From: Ruegeria lacuscaerulensis
Lineage (GTDB): Bacteria > Pseudomonadota > Alphaproteobacteria > Rhodobacterales > Rhodobacteraceae
Length of the DNA stretch: 64,000 nucleotides
NCBI RefSeq assembly: GCF_013034685.1
Contig: NZ_WQGO01000006.1
Location: 186,001 to 250,000, forward strand
Direction of reading: 5' to 3'
Shown here: piece by piece, positions 44,169-53,777 of the stretch
How the letters are laid out: every line of letters begins with the position of its first letter
How positions within the stretch are numbered: position 1 is the first letter of the stretch
Position numbers and translations under genes: made by a program
Notes under the pieces: generated by a model
Databases searched by the model: none
What the model saw: the letters and a program-made list of their open reading frames with translations, nothing else
Told to the model about the DNA's origin: nothing

Positions 44169-45023
44169 ATGCAGGACGATCCGAAAACCCTCGTTTCCAC
44201 CGAATGGCTTGCAGCCCATATGAAAGACCCCGATCTGCGGGTTTTGGACGGGTCGTGGTACCTGCCGCAACAGCAGCGCGACGCCAAGGCTGAATATGAT
44301 GCGGCCCATATCCCCGGTGCGCGGTTCTTTGATATCGACGAGATTTCGGATGCGCGGTCCGACCTGCCGCACATGGCTCCTCCGGTCGAGAAATTCATGT
44401 CGCGGATGCGGGCGATGGGTGTCGGCGACGGGCATCAGGTCGTGGTCTATGACGGCGCAGGCCTGATGTCGGCGGCACGGGTCTGGTGGCTGTTCCGCCT
44501 GATGGGGCAAGAGAACGTGGCCGTTCTGGACGGCGGCTTTCCCAAATGGCAGGCCGAGGGTCGCGAGATCGAGGATTTGCCTCCTGTGATCCGGGACCGT
44601 CACATGACAGTGCGCGTGCAGAACCATCTGGTGCGGGATGTGACGCAGGTCTCGGCCGCAGCCAAGCTGAACGATCACGAAATCATCGACGCCCGCGCGG
44701 CCGCCCGCTTTGCAGGCACCGCGCCCGAGCCGCGCGAAGGGCTGCGTTCGGGCCATATTCCGGGGTCGCGCAACGTGCCTTTTGGCGAATTGCTGAACAA
44801 AAATGGCACGATGAAATCGCCCGAGGAGTGCCGCGCCGTGTTCGAGGGCGCTGGCGTTGATCTGTCGAAACCCGCGATCACCACTTGCGGGTCGGGCGTG
44901 ACCGCCGCGATCCTTAGCCTGGCGCTGGAACGCTTGGGCAAGAAAGACCATTCGCTTTATGACGGCTCCTGGGCTGAATGGGGTGCCTTCCCGACCCTGC
45001 CCGTCGCAACCGGAGAGAACTGA
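44169..45023 (+). CDS. sseA: 3-mercaptopyruvate sulfurtransferase
   Basis: This 284-residue protein has two rhodanese domains. The second holds the active-site loop CGSGVTA, characteristic of 3-mercaptopyruvate rather than thiosulfate sulfurtransferases, and the first has AHIPGARFFDIDEISD. It moves sulfane sulfur from 3-mercaptopyruvate to a thiol acceptor. The stop overlaps the aminotransferase ATG by 1 nt (TGATG), which fits because aminotransferases can make 3-mercaptopyruvate from cysteine. Confidence 0.92.
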   Translation: MQDDPKTLVSTEWLAAHMKDPDLRVLDGSWYLPQQQRDAKAEYDAAHIPGARFFDIDEISDARSDLPHMAPPVEKFMSRMRAMGVGDGHQVVVYDGAGLMSAARVWWLFRLMGQENVAVLDGGFPKWQAEGREIEDLPPVIRDRHMTVRVQNHLVRDVTQVSAAAKLNDHEIIDARAAARFAGTAPEPREGLRSGHIPGSRNVPFGELLNKNGTMKSPEECRAVFEGAGVDLSKPAITTCGSGVTAAILSLALERLGKKDHSLYDGSWAEWGAFPTLPVATGEN

Positions 45024-46207
45024 TGTTCGAGAACCTCAAACCGCAGCCTGCTGACAAGATCTTGGTGCTGATGCAGATGTACCGTGACGACCCGCGCGAT
45101 CAAAAGATCGACTTGGGTGTGGGCGTCTACAAGAATGCCGAAGGCGTGACCCCGGTGATGCGCGCCGTCAAGGCCGCCGAAAAGCGCATTCTGGAAGAGC
45201 AGGAGAGCAAAGCCTATACCGGTCTGGCTGGTGATCCGGCCTATGCCGATGCGATGATCGGCCTGATCCTTGGCGATGCCGTGCCGCGCGGCAATATCGC
45301 TGCCGTGGCGACCCCCGGGGGCACCGGTGCCTGTCGTCAGGCGTTTGAGATGATCCGCATGGCCAACCCTGAGGCCCGCGTGTTCGTGTCGAACCCAACA
45401 TGGCCCAACCACCTGTCGATCCTGAACTATCTGAGCATCGAAACCGTCCCGTACCGCTACTTCGACGGCGAGACGCGCGGCGTCGATTTCGACGGCATGA
45501 TCGCCGATCTGAAAACGGCCAAGGCGGGCGACGTGGTGCTGCTGCATGGCTGCTGCCATAACCCCACCGGTGCAAACCTGAACATGGTGCAGTGGCAAGA
45601 GGTCGTGGACTTGATCAATGCGCAAGGCCTCGTGGCGATGATCGACATCGCATATCAAGGCTTTGGCGATGGTCTGGAAGAGGACGCGCAGGCGACTCGT
45701 CTAGTGGCCTCGTCGGTCAAGCGTTGCCTGATCGCGGCCTCCTGTTCCAAGAACTTCGGTGTCTACCGCGAACGGACTGGCCTGCTGATGGCGATCAGCG
45801 ATGACGCGGCGCAGACATCGCTGAACCAATCGACGCTGGCCTTCCTGAACCGTCAGAACTATTCCTTCCCGCCTGACCATGGCGCGCGCGTTGTGACCAC
45901 GATCCTGAATGACGACGCCCTGCGCGCCGACTGGGCGGCAGAACTGGAAGAGGTGCGCCTGTCGATGCTGGGTCTGCGCCAGCAACTGGCGGACGAGCTG
46001 CAACGCCTGACCGGTTCTGACCGCTTTGGTTTTGTTGCTCAGCACCGAGGCATGTTTTCGCGCCTGGGTGCCGCGCCGGAACTGGTCGAGCAACTGCGGG
46101 TCGATCACGGCATCTATATGGTGGGCGACAGCCGGTTGAACATCGCCGGTCTGAACGCAACGACGGTGCCGATTTTGGCTAAGGCGATTGTTGACGTCGG
46201 CGTCTGA
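45023..46207 (+). CDS. tyrB: Aromatic/aspartate-type aminotransferase
   Basis: This 394-residue PLP enzyme of class I fold Ia has the opening PADKILVLMQMYRDDPR with KIDLGVGVYKN, the CCHNPTGANL region, the IDIAYQGFGDGLEEDA motif and the PLP lysine in SCSKNFGVYRERTGLL. This matches bacterial aromatic amino-acid/aspartate aminotransferases. The start is set by the TGATG junction with sseA and GGAGAG upstream. Pairing with sseA suggests possible use on cysteine, but tyrosine/phenylalanine and aspartate are standard substrates. Confidence 0.88.
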   Translation: MFENLKPQPADKILVLMQMYRDDPRDQKIDLGVGVYKNAEGVTPVMRAVKAAEKRILEEQESKAYTGLAGDPAYADAMIGLILGDAVPRGNIAAVATPGGTGACRQAFEMIRMANPEARVFVSNPTWPNHLSILNYLSIETVPYRYFDGETRGVDFDGMIADLKTAKAGDVVLLHGCCHNPTGANLNMVQWQEVVDLINAQGLVAMIDIAYQGFGDGLEEDAQATRLVASSVKRCLIAASCSKNFGVYRERTGLLMAISDDAAQTSLNQSTLAFLNRQNYSFPPDHGARVVTTILNDDALRADWAAELEEVRLSMLGLRQQLADELQRLTGSDRFGFVAQHRGMFSRLGAAPELVEQLRVDHGIYMVGDSRLNIAGLNATTVPILAKAIVDVGV

Positions 46208-46226
46208 GGCCCTTTCAAAATCAAGC

Positions 46227-46259
46227 AAAGCCGCGCTTTCCTGCGCGGCTTTCTTTTTT
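46227..46259 (+). terminator. Intrinsic terminator of the sseA-aminotransferase operon
   Basis: AAAGCCGCGC (46227-46236) pairs perfectly with GCGCGGCTTT (46243-46252) and is followed by CTTTTTT. It begins 20 nt after the aminotransferase stop. Confidence 0.88.
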
Positions 46260-46266
46260 GGAAAAC

Positions 46267-46295
46267 AAAAAAACCGGGCGCGAACGCCCGGTTTT
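46267..46295 (-). terminator. Intrinsic terminator of glnK-amtB
   Basis: On the minus strand AAAACCGGGCG, loop TTCG, CGCCCGGTTTT and further T residues (46267-46273 read as A on the plus strand) make a strong terminator 20 nt after the amtB stop. Confidence 0.87.
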
Positions 46296-46315
46296 GATTT
46301 GAATACTCTCGAGTC

Positions 46316-47620
46316 TTAGCCCTTCGAGAACTCGGGGTAGGCTTCCATACCCAGCTCTGCCATGTCGAGGCCGTTGATCTCATCCTCTTCGCTAACGCGG
46401 ATGCCAACGGTGGCTTTCAGGATACCCCAGAGAACCAGTGCACCGACAAAGGTGAACACACCGTAGGCCGCGATACCCAGCAGCTGTGTACCCAGCGAGG
46501 CCTCACCGTAGAAGATCACGGCGATGGTGCCCCAGATGCCTGCGAACAGGTGAACCGGGATGGCACCGACAACGTCGTCGATCTTGAACTTGTCCAGCAT
46601 CGGAACCGCGAATACTACGATGATGCCGCCAACCGCACCGATCCACAGCGCGCCGAACAGGGTCGGGGCCAGGGGTTCAGCGGTGATCGAGACCAGACCG
46701 GCCAGCGCGCCGTTCAGCACCATGGTCAGGTCAGGTTTCTTGTACAGAACCTGCGTCAGGATCAGGGCTGCTACAGCACCCGAGGCTGCGGCCATGTTGG
46801 TGTTGGCAAAGATGCGCGACACGTCCGATACGTCACCCACGGTGCCCATCGCCAGTTGCGAGCCGCCGTTGAAGCCGAACCAACCCAGCCACAGGATGAA
46901 CGTCCCCAAAGTGGCCAGCGCCAGGTTCGAACCGGGCATCGGGTGCACTTTGCCGTCCTTGTACTTGCCGATACGCGGGCCAAGGATGATTGCACCGGCC
47001 AGTGCCGCCCAGCCACCGACCGAGTGTACTACGGTCGAGCCTGCGAAATCCGAGAAGCCAGCCTCAGACAACCAGCCGCCGCCCCACTGCCACGAGCCCG
47101 AGATCGGGTACAGGATACCGGTCAGAACAACGACGAAGATCAGGAAGGGCCACAGCTTGATCCGCTCGGCGACGGCACCTGACACGATCGAGGCGGTTGC
47201 CGCAACGAATACAAGCTGGAAGAAGAAATCCGAGCCGATCGAGGCATAGTCAAGCGCCGCTGCATCGGAACCAATGCCCACTGGATCAAGCACGGTCGGA
47301 CCACCAATGGCAAAGAAACCATTGAAGTCGCCGGGATACATCGTGTTGAAGCCGACCAACCAATACATGATCGCCGCTATGGAAAAGAGCGCGATGTTTT
47401 TGATCATCTGCATCGCAACGTTCTTGGAACGCACAAGGCCGCCTTCCAACATGGCAAACCCGGCCGCCATGAAGAAGACCAGGAAACCGGCCATCAGGAA
47501 CAGCAGAGTGGTGAAGATATAGCCCACGTCCTCCATCGAAGAAGGCGGGTCATTCGCGAATGCAGCCGCCGGAAAGGCGACCAGCACAGCGGCTGTGGCG
47601 AGAATTCGGTTTAGTTTCAT
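46316..47620 (-). CDS. amtB: Ammonium transporter
   Basis: This 434-residue protein has an N-terminal signal sequence (cleavage after AAFA) and eleven membrane spans. Family marks are VFFMAAGFAMLEGGLVRSKN and DFAGSTVVHSVGGWAALAGA, which contains the first pore histidine. It conducts ammonium into the cell. GlnK is encoded 32 nt upstream, the usual glnK-amtB order, and would block the channel when nitrogen is plentiful. Confidence 0.95.
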   Translation of the reverse strand: MKLNRILATAAVLVAFPAAAFANDPPSSMEDVGYIFTTLLFLMAGFLVFFMAAGFAMLEGGLVRSKNVAMQMIKNIALFSIAAIMYWLVGFNTMYPGDFNGFFAIGGPTVLDPVGIGSDAAALDYASIGSDFFFQLVFVAATASIVSGAVAERIKLWPFLIFVVVLTGILYPISGSWQWGGGWLSEAGFSDFAGSTVVHSVGGWAALAGAIILGPRIGKYKDGKVHPMPGSNLALATLGTFILWLGWFGFNGGSQLAMGTVGDVSDVSRIFANTNMAAASGAVAALILTQVLYKKPDLTMVLNGALAGLVSITAEPLAPTLFGALWIGAVGGIIVVFAVPMLDKFKIDDVVGAIPVHLFAGIWGTIAVIFYGEASLGTQLLGIAAYGVFTFVGALVLWGILKATVGIRVSEEDEINGLDMAELGMEAYPEFSKG

Positions 47621-47652
47621 TTGATATCTGTCCTTTTACGGATGGGCGCGGA

Positions 47653-47991
47653 TTACAGCGCTTCCTCGTTGGTTTCCCCGGTCCGCACGCGCAGGGCCTG
47701 CTCGACGTCGAGGACGAAAATCTTGCCGTCGCCGATCTTGCCGGTCTTGGCGGTTTTGGTGATGGTTTCGACGATCTGATCGGCCATCGTGGCGGGCACC
47801 ACGATCTCCAGCTTGATCTTGGGTACGAAGTTCACGGCATATTCTGCGCCGCGATAGATTTCTGTGTGACCCGATTGCGAGCCGAAGCCCTTGATTTCGG
47901 TCACCATCATGCCGCGCACGCCTGCTTCGGTCAGTGCCTCGCGCACCTCCTCGAGCTTGAACGGCTTGATTGTCGCAATGATCAGTTTCAC
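47653..47991 (-). CDS. glnK: Nitrogen regulatory P-II protein GlnK
   Basis: This 112-residue PII protein begins VKLIIATIKPFKLEEVREAL (GTG read as Met) and carries the T-loop GHTEIYRGAEYAVNFVPK with the uridylylated Tyr51, and the C-terminal signature GKIGDGKIFVLDVEQALRVRTGE. It senses 2-oxoglutarate and ATP and gates AmtB. GTG 47991 is chosen because the family starts there and AGGGG lies 7 nt upstream; the frame stays open further upstream but that part is not PII-like. Confidence 0.93.
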   Translation of the reverse strand: MKLIIATIKPFKLEEVREALTEAGVRGMMVTEIKGFGSQSGHTEIYRGAEYAVNFVPKIKLEIVVPATMADQIVETITKTAKTGKIGDGKIFVLDVEQALRVRTGETNEEAL

Positions 47992-48108
47992 GTTGATCCC
48001 CTCTGCTTCCCCGGTCTGTCCGGCTTGTTTGCACTCGCAGCAAAAAAGCGTGCTCGGGTGCTGTAGGAAACGTCCCGGGTCTGCGAAGAGGGGGAAAATT
48101 GCGGCAAG

Positions 48109-48125
48109 GTGCACAATTTTTGCAC
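48109..48125. promoter_or_regulatory. Inverted repeat upstream of glnK
   Basis: GTGCA-N7-TGCAC lies about 120 nt upstream of the glnK start in an A/T-rich stretch. glnK-amtB operons are usually activated by NtrC, but the arms are in the opposite order to the standard NtrC site (TGCAC-N7-GTGCA), so the assignment is weak. Confidence 0.3.
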
Positions 48126-48249
48126 AAATAATGTAAAACGATTAAAAATTATGCATTCAAGAGAGGGAATTTACCAGTAATTCTGACCTCAACTTCATCG
48201 GTACGGCAGGGTATGGTGCGTCAAAACGATAATCGGGCAGAGTTCGGAA

Positions 48250-50436
48250 ATGACTGAGTCCAGGCGCCGCAAGACCCCTCTGGTCGCGGATAAAAGATAC
48301 CCGTCCAAGGGCCGCAAGCCCAAGACGACCAAGCGCGCGGCCAAGCCAGCGGGCAAGAAATCTGTTGCGCGCAAAACCACCTCGCGCAAGGCCACGCGTA
48401 AGAAAACACGAAAGAAATCCGGTGGCGAGGGTGGCGGAATCTTCCGCCGGATGTTCCGCTGGCTGTGGCGTCTGGTCTGGGGCGTGACCTGGCGCGTTGG
48501 GGCTGTGTGTGCGCTGCTATTGGCGCTGGCGATCGGCGTTGTCTACTCAACGCTGCCCAATGTCGATTCGCTTTTGGACGGTCGTGCGCGCGGTTCGGTC
48601 ACGATGCTGGACCGCGATGGTAAGGTTTATGCGTGGCGCGGGGATCAGTTTGGTGGGGTCATCACCGCCGATACCGTGTCGCCGCATCTAAAACACGCGG
48701 TCATCGCGACCGAGGACAAACGCTTCTATCGCCATTTCGGCGTCAGTCCCCGTGGCGTTGCCAGTGCCGTGCGCATCAACCTCAGCGAAGGGCGAGGGCC
48801 GTTGTCGGGCCATGGCGGATCGACCATTACCCAGCAGACGGCCAAGCTGTTGTGCCTTGGCGTGCCCTACGATCCCGCCGAGTGGGAGTCCGAGGCCGCC
48901 TATGAGGCGGATTGCCGTCAGGGTTCGCTCTGGCGCAAGGCAAAAGAGGCCGTCTATGCGATGGCGATGGAGGTCAAGTATTCCAAAGACGAGATTCTGA
49001 CCATCTACCTGAACCGCGCTTTCCTAGGGGCCGGTGCCCGTGGGTTCGAGGCCGCCAGCCAGCGTTATTTCGGGATTTCGGCGGCCGAGGTTTCGCCGTC
49101 CGAGGCGGCAATGTTGGCAGGGTTGCTGGTCGCGCCCACACGCTATGCGCCGACGAACAACCTGCAACGCTCGCAGGATCGGGCGCGGCTGGTGGTCGGG
49201 CTGATGGAGGACCAAGGATACCTGTCCACCGCGCAGGCCAGCGAAGCCCGCGCCCGCCCGGCGGTTTTGTCGGATGCTGCCGCTGCCCGCGCAGGGGGGT
49301 ATTTCGCCGATTGGGTCATGGCCAGCGGGCCTGAATTCTTTACCCGCAATACGACCGAGGATGTGGTGATCCGCACCACGTTGGATCAGCGTATCCAGAC
49401 ATCAGCGGAAGAGGCGCTGCAATACATCTTTCAGGAAAAGGTGCGCGAAGGGTCCAAGGCGCAGGCCGCCATTGTGGTGATGTCGGCCGATGGGGCGGTG
49501 CGCGCCATGGTGGGAGGGCGCAAGACCCGCGTGTCGGGGGCGTTCAACCGCGCCACGCAGGCGTTGCGACAGACCGGGTCATCGTTCAAGCCGTTCGTCT
49601 ATGCCACGGCGCTGGAACTGGGCTATTCGCCGTTGGATACGGTGATGGACGAGCCTTACTGCATCGATATCCCCGGCTCGGGCCAGTGGTGTCCCAAGAA
49701 TTACACCAACAAGTTCTATGGTCGGGTGACACTGGCGGATGCCCTGAAGAACTCGCTGAACATCCCGGCGGTGAAAGTGGCCGAGATTTCAGGGCTAGAG
49801 AATGTGCGCACCGTTGCCAGCGAATTCGGTATCGCCAGCGATCTGGCCGAAGGTCCGGCACTGGCATTGGGCGCGTCTGAGAGCACGCTGATCGAGATGA
49901 CGGGCGCCTATGCGGGTATTTTGAACGGAGGCTCTGCGGTTGAACCTTATGGCCTGACCGAGCTGAAGCTGTTGGGTGACGATACCCCTGTCATGGTGAC
50001 GACAACCGGTATTGGTGAGCGTGTCATAAATGACAAGGCGGCCAAGCAACTGACCTGGATGATGGAGCGTGTGGTGTCCGAGGGCACCGGTGGGCGCGCC
50101 AAGCTGCCGGGGTGGCAGGTGGCAGGCAAGACCGGCACCACGCAGGCGGCGCGGGATGCTTGGTTCATTGGCTTCACGGCGGATTATGTGACCGGTGTCT
50201 GGATGGGGTATGACGACAACACACCGCTGTCTGGCGTCACAGGCGGCGGCCTGCCCGCCGAGATCTGGAAAGAGACGATGGTGCGCGTGACCGAAGGGAT
50301 GACACCCACACCGCTGCCCATGCTGGCTCCGGACCCGCCGGTGCGAACCGAACAGCCGCGGCAGCAGCGCCGCAGGCAGAACAACGGGTTTGAGAAGGCC
50401 ATCAACAACCTGCTGAACAATATATTCGGCAACTAA
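48250..50436 (+). CDS. Class A penicillin-binding protein (PBP1A-type)
   Basis: This is a 728-residue bifunctional peptidoglycan synthase. A highly basic cytoplasmic tail (residues 20-58, rich in Lys/Arg) precedes one membrane span (about 82-100). The GT51 glycosyltransferase domain follows with ATEDKRFY (catalytic E155) and GGSTITQQTAKLL. The transpeptidase domain has SxxK at S444-K447 (GSSFKPF), the SxN in KNSLNIP and KTGTT near 620. The C-terminus is basic and Asn-rich. It stands as a single gene between glnK and leuB, with a bidirectional terminator after it. Confidence 0.92.
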   Translation: MTESRRRKTPLVADKRYPSKGRKPKTTKRAAKPAGKKSVARKTTSRKATRKKTRKKSGGEGGGIFRRMFRWLWRLVWGVTWRVGAVCALLLALAIGVVYSTLPNVDSLLDGRARGSVTMLDRDGKVYAWRGDQFGGVITADTVSPHLKHAVIATEDKRFYRHFGVSPRGVASAVRINLSEGRGPLSGHGGSTITQQTAKLLCLGVPYDPAEWESEAAYEADCRQGSLWRKAKEAVYAMAMEVKYSKDEILTIYLNRAFLGAGARGFEAASQRYFGISAAEVSPSEAAMLAGLLVAPTRYAPTNNLQRSQDRARLVVGLMEDQGYLSTAQASEARARPAVLSDAAAARAGGYFADWVMASGPEFFTRNTTEDVVIRTTLDQRIQTSAEEALQYIFQEKVREGSKAQAAIVVMSADGAVRAMVGGRKTRVSGAFNRATQALRQTGSSFKPFVYATALELGYSPLDTVMDEPYCIDIPGSGQWCPKNYTNKFYGRVTLADALKNSLNIPAVKVAEISGLENVRTVASEFGIASDLAEGPALALGASESTLIEMTGAYAGILNGGSAVEPYGLTELKLLGDDTPVMVTTTGIGERVINDKAAKQLTWMMERVVSEGTGGRAKLPGWQVAGKTGTTQAARDAWFIGFTADYVTGVWMGYDDNTPLSGVTGGGLPAEIWKETMVRVTEGMTPTPLPMLAPDPPVRTEQPRQQRRRQNNGFEKAINNLLNNIFGN

Positions 50437-50441
50437 GTCAC

Positions 50442-50474
50442 AAAAAAAAGGCGGTGCGCTGGGCGCCGCCTTTT
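50442..50474. terminator. Bidirectional terminator between PBP1A and leuB
   Basis: GGCGGTGC and GCGCCGCC form an 8-bp stem with one G-T pair, flanked by eight A residues (50442-50449) and TTTT (50471-50474). It can end the PBP transcript on the plus strand and leuB on the minus strand. Confidence 0.8.
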
Positions 50475-50494
50475 CTTCACGTGGTGAGGCGAAA

Positions 50495-51598
50495 TCAGAC
50501 GCTTTCGTTCAGTGCGGCCAGAATGGCGTCGCCCATTTCTGTGGTCGAGACCGGCTCAACGCCCTCTTCGGCCAGCAAGTCGGCGGTGCGGACACCATCG
50601 GCCAGAACCTTCTCGATCGCGGCTTCCAGGCGATCGGCCTCATCCCCTTGGTCAAAGCTGTAGCGCAGCGCCATGGCAAAGCTCAGGATACAAGCAATCG
50701 GGTTGGCCTTGCCCTGACCCGCGATATCGGGGGCCGAGCCGTGGACGGGTTCGTACATCGCCTTGGGACGACCATTGGCCATCGGCGCACCCAACGATGC
50801 GGATGGCAGCATACCCAGCGAACCGGTCAGCATCGCTGCACAATCCGACAGGATATCGCCGAACAGGTTGTCGGTGACGATCACGTCAAACTGTTTGGGT
50901 GCGCGCACCAGCTGCATCGCGCCGTTATCGGCATACATATGGGACAGCTCGACCTCGGGGTAGTCCGCTGCGACACGGTCCACGACCTCGCGCCACAGGA
51001 TACCCGATTCCATCACGTTGGCTTTCTCCATCGAGCACAGCTTCTTGTTCCGGCGCATCGCCAGTTCAAAGGCCGAGCGCGCGGCACGTTCGATCTCGGA
51101 TTCGGTATAGCGTTGGGTGTTGATGCCCACGCGTTCATTGCCTTCGTTGAAGATGCCGCGCGGCTCGCCGAAATAGACGCCCGAAGTCAGCTCGCGCACG
51201 ATCATGATGTCCAGACCGGCCACGATGTCTTTCTTCAGCGACGAGAAATCCGCCAGTGCGTCAAAGCACTGGGCCGGGCGCAGGTTGGAAAACAGGTCCA
51301 TTTCCTTGCGCAGGCGCAGCAGGCCGCGCTCGGGCTTTACGCTGAAATCCAGATCGTCGTATTTCGGGCCACCCACGGCGCCCAGCAGAACCGCGTCCAC
51401 CTCTTGCGCCTTGGCCATGGTTTCGTCCGTCAAAGGCGTGCCATGCGCGTCATAGGCGGCACCGCCGACCAGATCCTCGCTCACGTCAAAGTGAAGGCCG
51501 CGTTTTTCGCCGAACCAGCCGATGATTCTGCGCACTTCGGCCATAACTTCCGGGCCAATTCCGTCTCCGGGCAGGATGAGGAGCGAGGGGTTGGACAT
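50495..51598 (-). CDS. leuB: 3-isopropylmalate dehydrogenase
   Basis: This 367-residue enzyme oxidatively decarboxylates 3-isopropylmalate in leucine synthesis using NAD. Visible motifs are [27 protein letters not shown], and the C-terminal [20 protein letters not shown] with metal-binding aspartates. ATG 51598 is selected for AAGGAGA 7 nt upstream. The leucine genes in this window are split: leuB here and leuD/leuC about 5 kb further on, same strand. Confidence 0.95.
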   Translation of the reverse strand: MSNPSLLILPGDGIGPEVMAEVRRIIGWFGEKRGLHFDVSEDLVGGAAYDAHGTPLTDETMAKAQEVDAVLLGAVGGPKYDDLDFSVKPERGLLRLRKEMDLFSNLRPAQCFDALADFSSLKKDIVAGLDIMIVRELTSGVYFGEPRGIFNEGNERVGINTQRYTESEIERAARSAFELAMRRNKKLCSMEKANVMESGILWREVVDRVAADYPEVELSHMYADNGAMQLVRAPKQFDVIVTDNLFGDILSDCAAMLTGSLGMLPSASLGAPMANGRPKAMYEPVHGSAPDIAGQGKANPIACILSFAMALRYSFDQGDEADRLEAAIEKVLADGVRTADLLAEEGVEPVSTTEMGDAILAALNESV

Positions 51599-51689
51599 GA
51601 AAGGTCTCCTTGCGTTTCGTCGCACAGGCCCTAGCGTCTGCATCGCATCGGGTCAATGAGACGATCCCGCCAAACCACGAGGAAAACAC

Positions 51690-52217
51690 ATGCTGACACC
51701 CGGAAACCCGGTTCCCGCACTGAAAATTGAAACCGTCGCCGGTGGGGACTTCGATCTTGAGCGCGACAAGGGCGAAAACGGCACGTTGGTGATTCAGTAT
51801 CGCGGGTTGCATTGCCCGATCTGCATTCGTCAGATGGGCGAGGTCGAAGCGGCGTTGGATGACTTTGCCGAACTGGGGATCGAGGTTGTAATGATCACCA
51901 CGGACACCGCCGAGCGCGCTGCTGAAACGGTTGAAAAAGCGGGCGTGTCGCGCCTGCGTGTGGGTCACAGTCTGCCTATGGCCGAGGCGCGGGAAGACTG
52001 GGGGCTGAACATCTCGGAAGGACGTGAAGGGACTGCAGAGGCCGCGTTCTTCGCCGAGCCGGGACATTTCTACATCTCGCCCGACCGCAACCTGTATTTC
52101 GCCTGGCAGCAGACCATTCCCTTTGCCCGCCCCGCCATTGCCGATATTGCCGGAGGCATCAAATTTGCGCTGAACAACGGCTATCCCCCGCGCGGCACCT
52201 ATACCGGTGCCCTGTAG
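51690..52217 (+). CDS. AhpC/TSA-family peroxiredoxin-like protein
   Basis: This 175-residue protein has a thioredoxin fold with one CxxC-like site, YRGLHCPICIRQM (Cys near residues 42 and 45), followed by a strand/helix pattern and a late FAWQQTIPFARPA segment. It belongs to the peroxiredoxin-like/redoxin group, with a presumed role in thiol or peroxide chemistry. There is no signal peptide. It is divergent from leuB and convergent with the LysR gene. Confidence 0.8.
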   Translation: MLTPGNPVPALKIETVAGGDFDLERDKGENGTLVIQYRGLHCPICIRQMGEVEAALDDFAELGIEVVMITTDTAERAAETVEKAGVSRLRVGHSLPMAEAREDWGLNISEGREGTAEAAFFAEPGHFYISPDRNLYFAWQQTIPFARPAIADIAGGIKFALNNGYPPRGTYTGAL

Positions 52218-52241
52218 GTGGTGGTAGATGGGCCTTCAGGA

Positions 52242-53096
52242 TCAGCCAGAGGGCCCAAATGCGTCCGAAAAGGCGGCGCGCAGCCATTCGACCGTGACCT
52301 GAACCCGTTTGTACCCGACCGTGTCGGGGTTGAGATAGAGGTTCAGGCTTCGGTTAAATTCGGGCCGGCCTGTGCCCACACGCACCAGATCGACGCGCCC
52401 TTTGGCCAGACACATCGGCAACAGACCCTTGCCGACCCCTGCGGCGACGGCTGAAACCAGAACACTGGCATCGGTGGCGGTGACGCGCATGGTTTCGGTA
52501 CTTTTGCTCAGCCGCTCGACAGCCCGGCTGATGATCGGGCGACTTGCTTCTTCGTCAAAAAAGGCGACCCAATTGGCAGGGGGTGTGTCCAGATGCGCCG
52601 CGCGGTATACGGCATATGGCACCTGACCAAGCGTGACGGTGTATTCCGCAGCTTCGGGTGGAACCTCGAACCACATCTGGATCGATGCTTCACCCGAGAC
52701 ACGCGCAGACGGTGCGCGGGTCATCAGTCGCAGATCCAGCCCCGGATTGGTGGCCAGAAAGCGATCCATGCCGGTCATTGCCAGCCGTTGCATTGTCCAT
52801 GAATTTCCAACCAGCCGCATCACGCCTACGGCGCTGGCCTGCGATTGCGAAATCTGGTCGGTCATCTGGTGATAATGTGCCTCGATCTGTTCGGCCTGCC
52901 GGATCGCGATGACGCCCGCCTCGGTCGGGACAAAGCCGGATTTAGAGCGCACGAACAGGATAACTCCCAGCTCTTTTTCAAGCGCAGTCAGACGCCGCCC
53001 CATCGTCGTCGCGTCGACGTCAAGCGCGTGCGCCGCGCCGGTCAGTGAACCGGCCCGACCAATGGCCAGAAGCACTTTCAGATTGTCCCAATTCAT
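52242..53096 (-). CDS. LysR-family transcriptional regulator
   Basis: This 284-residue protein has an N-terminal winged HTH (NWDNLKVLLAIGRAGSLTGA, then TTMGRRLTALEKELGV) and a substrate-binding-like effector domain typical of LysR regulators. ATG 53096 is preferred to the upstream TTG because it begins the HTH directly and has AGGTAAC upstream. The target is unknown; the convergent redoxin and the upstream lipoprotein are the only neighbours. Confidence 0.87.
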   Translation of the reverse strand: MNWDNLKVLLAIGRAGSLTGAAHALDVDATTMGRRLTALEKELGVILFVRSKSGFVPTEAGVIAIRQAEQIEAHYHQMTDQISQSQASAVGVMRLVGNSWTMQRLAMTGMDRFLATNPGLDLRLMTRAPSARVSGEASIQMWFEVPPEAAEYTVTLGQVPYAVYRAAHLDTPPANWVAFFDEEASRPIISRAVERLSKSTETMRVTATDASVLVSAVAAGVGKGLLPMCLAKGRVDLVRVGTGRPEFNRSLNLYLNPDTVGYKRVQVTVEWLRAAFSDAFGPSG

Positions 53097-53278
53097 GTCA
53101 GTTACCTGCAAAATTGCATGATCTTGATGCAGTTTAGTGCCTTTTTGTCAGCAGAAATCAAATCTAAATTCAGGCAATCCAGAAGAGGCGCTGCACTTTC
53201 CAAAGTTCACAGTGGGTTATGAGTTTTCTTTTTGGGGTGTTGGGGTCTGTTCTGGATCCCGTGATAAAGGACAAGTGA

Positions 53279-53680
53279 ATGCAAGTTTTTTCGAAAGTTT
53301 GGACTACAGCGGTCTGCCTGACATTTGTGGCGGCGTGCAGTCAAACCGAGGCTCCGCAGCCCATTCAGGCTGAGCCGATTTTCAACAAGTATGGTGACGT
53401 TATCGGATGCTCGGACGGTTCATCACCCGCAGGTACGGCAACCGAGCCCTGTGTGCCGCCGCCGCCTCCTCCACCGGAAGGCTGTGATGATTCCTCGGTT
53501 GCCGGAACGGCGTCTGTTCCTTGCACCCCTCCGGGGGAAGAGCGTGACCCAAGCGACAGTTCGACATCCGGCGGTGGGCGTGACCCTGACGGAGGGCGCG
53601 ATCCAAGCGACAGCACCTCGACCGGAGATGGGCGTGACCCAACGGGGGGTTCGTCCGCACCCGGCACGCCGCGCACGTAA
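53279..53680 (+). CDS. Low-complexity secreted lipoprotein
   Basis: This 133-residue protein has a lipoprotein signal (VCLTFVAACS, Cys20). The mature part has two similar CxDGSSPAGTA/CDDSSVAGTA units separated by seven consecutive prolines. The Ser/Gly/Asp-rich tail has RDP repeated four times. No enzyme domain is visible; a flexible outer-membrane-tethered linker is likely. It is followed by a strong terminator, which supports expression as a single gene. Confidence 0.7.
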   Translation: MQVFSKVWTTAVCLTFVAACSQTEAPQPIQAEPIFNKYGDVIGCSDGSSPAGTATEPCVPPPPPPPEGCDDSSVAGTASVPCTPPGEERDPSDSSTSGGGRDPDGGRDPSDSTSTGDGRDPTGGSSAPGTPRT

Positions 53681-53749
53681 GTTTTTCGATTTTTAAGTCT
53701 GTATAGTAACGAGTCTGTCCGGGTAATTGACAATCCTCGACCTGAAATT

Positions 53750-53777
53750 GGGCCACCGCTTGGTGGCCCTTTTTTCT
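53750..53777 (+). terminator. Intrinsic terminator of the lipoprotein gene
   Basis: GGGCCACC (53750-53757), loop GCTT and GGTGGCCC (53762-53769) are followed by a run of T residues. It lies 70 nt after the lipoprotein stop and just before the 3' end of the convergent hydrolase gene. Confidence 0.88.

Noticed and set aside
48030..48130. Sigma-54 promoter and NtrC site upstream of glnK
   Set aside because: A GAGCACG...TTGCT stretch on the minus strand has the wrong -24 bases and one extra spacer base, and the GTGCA/TGCAC repeat has the arms reversed relative to NtrC sites. Only the inverted repeat is kept, at low confidence.
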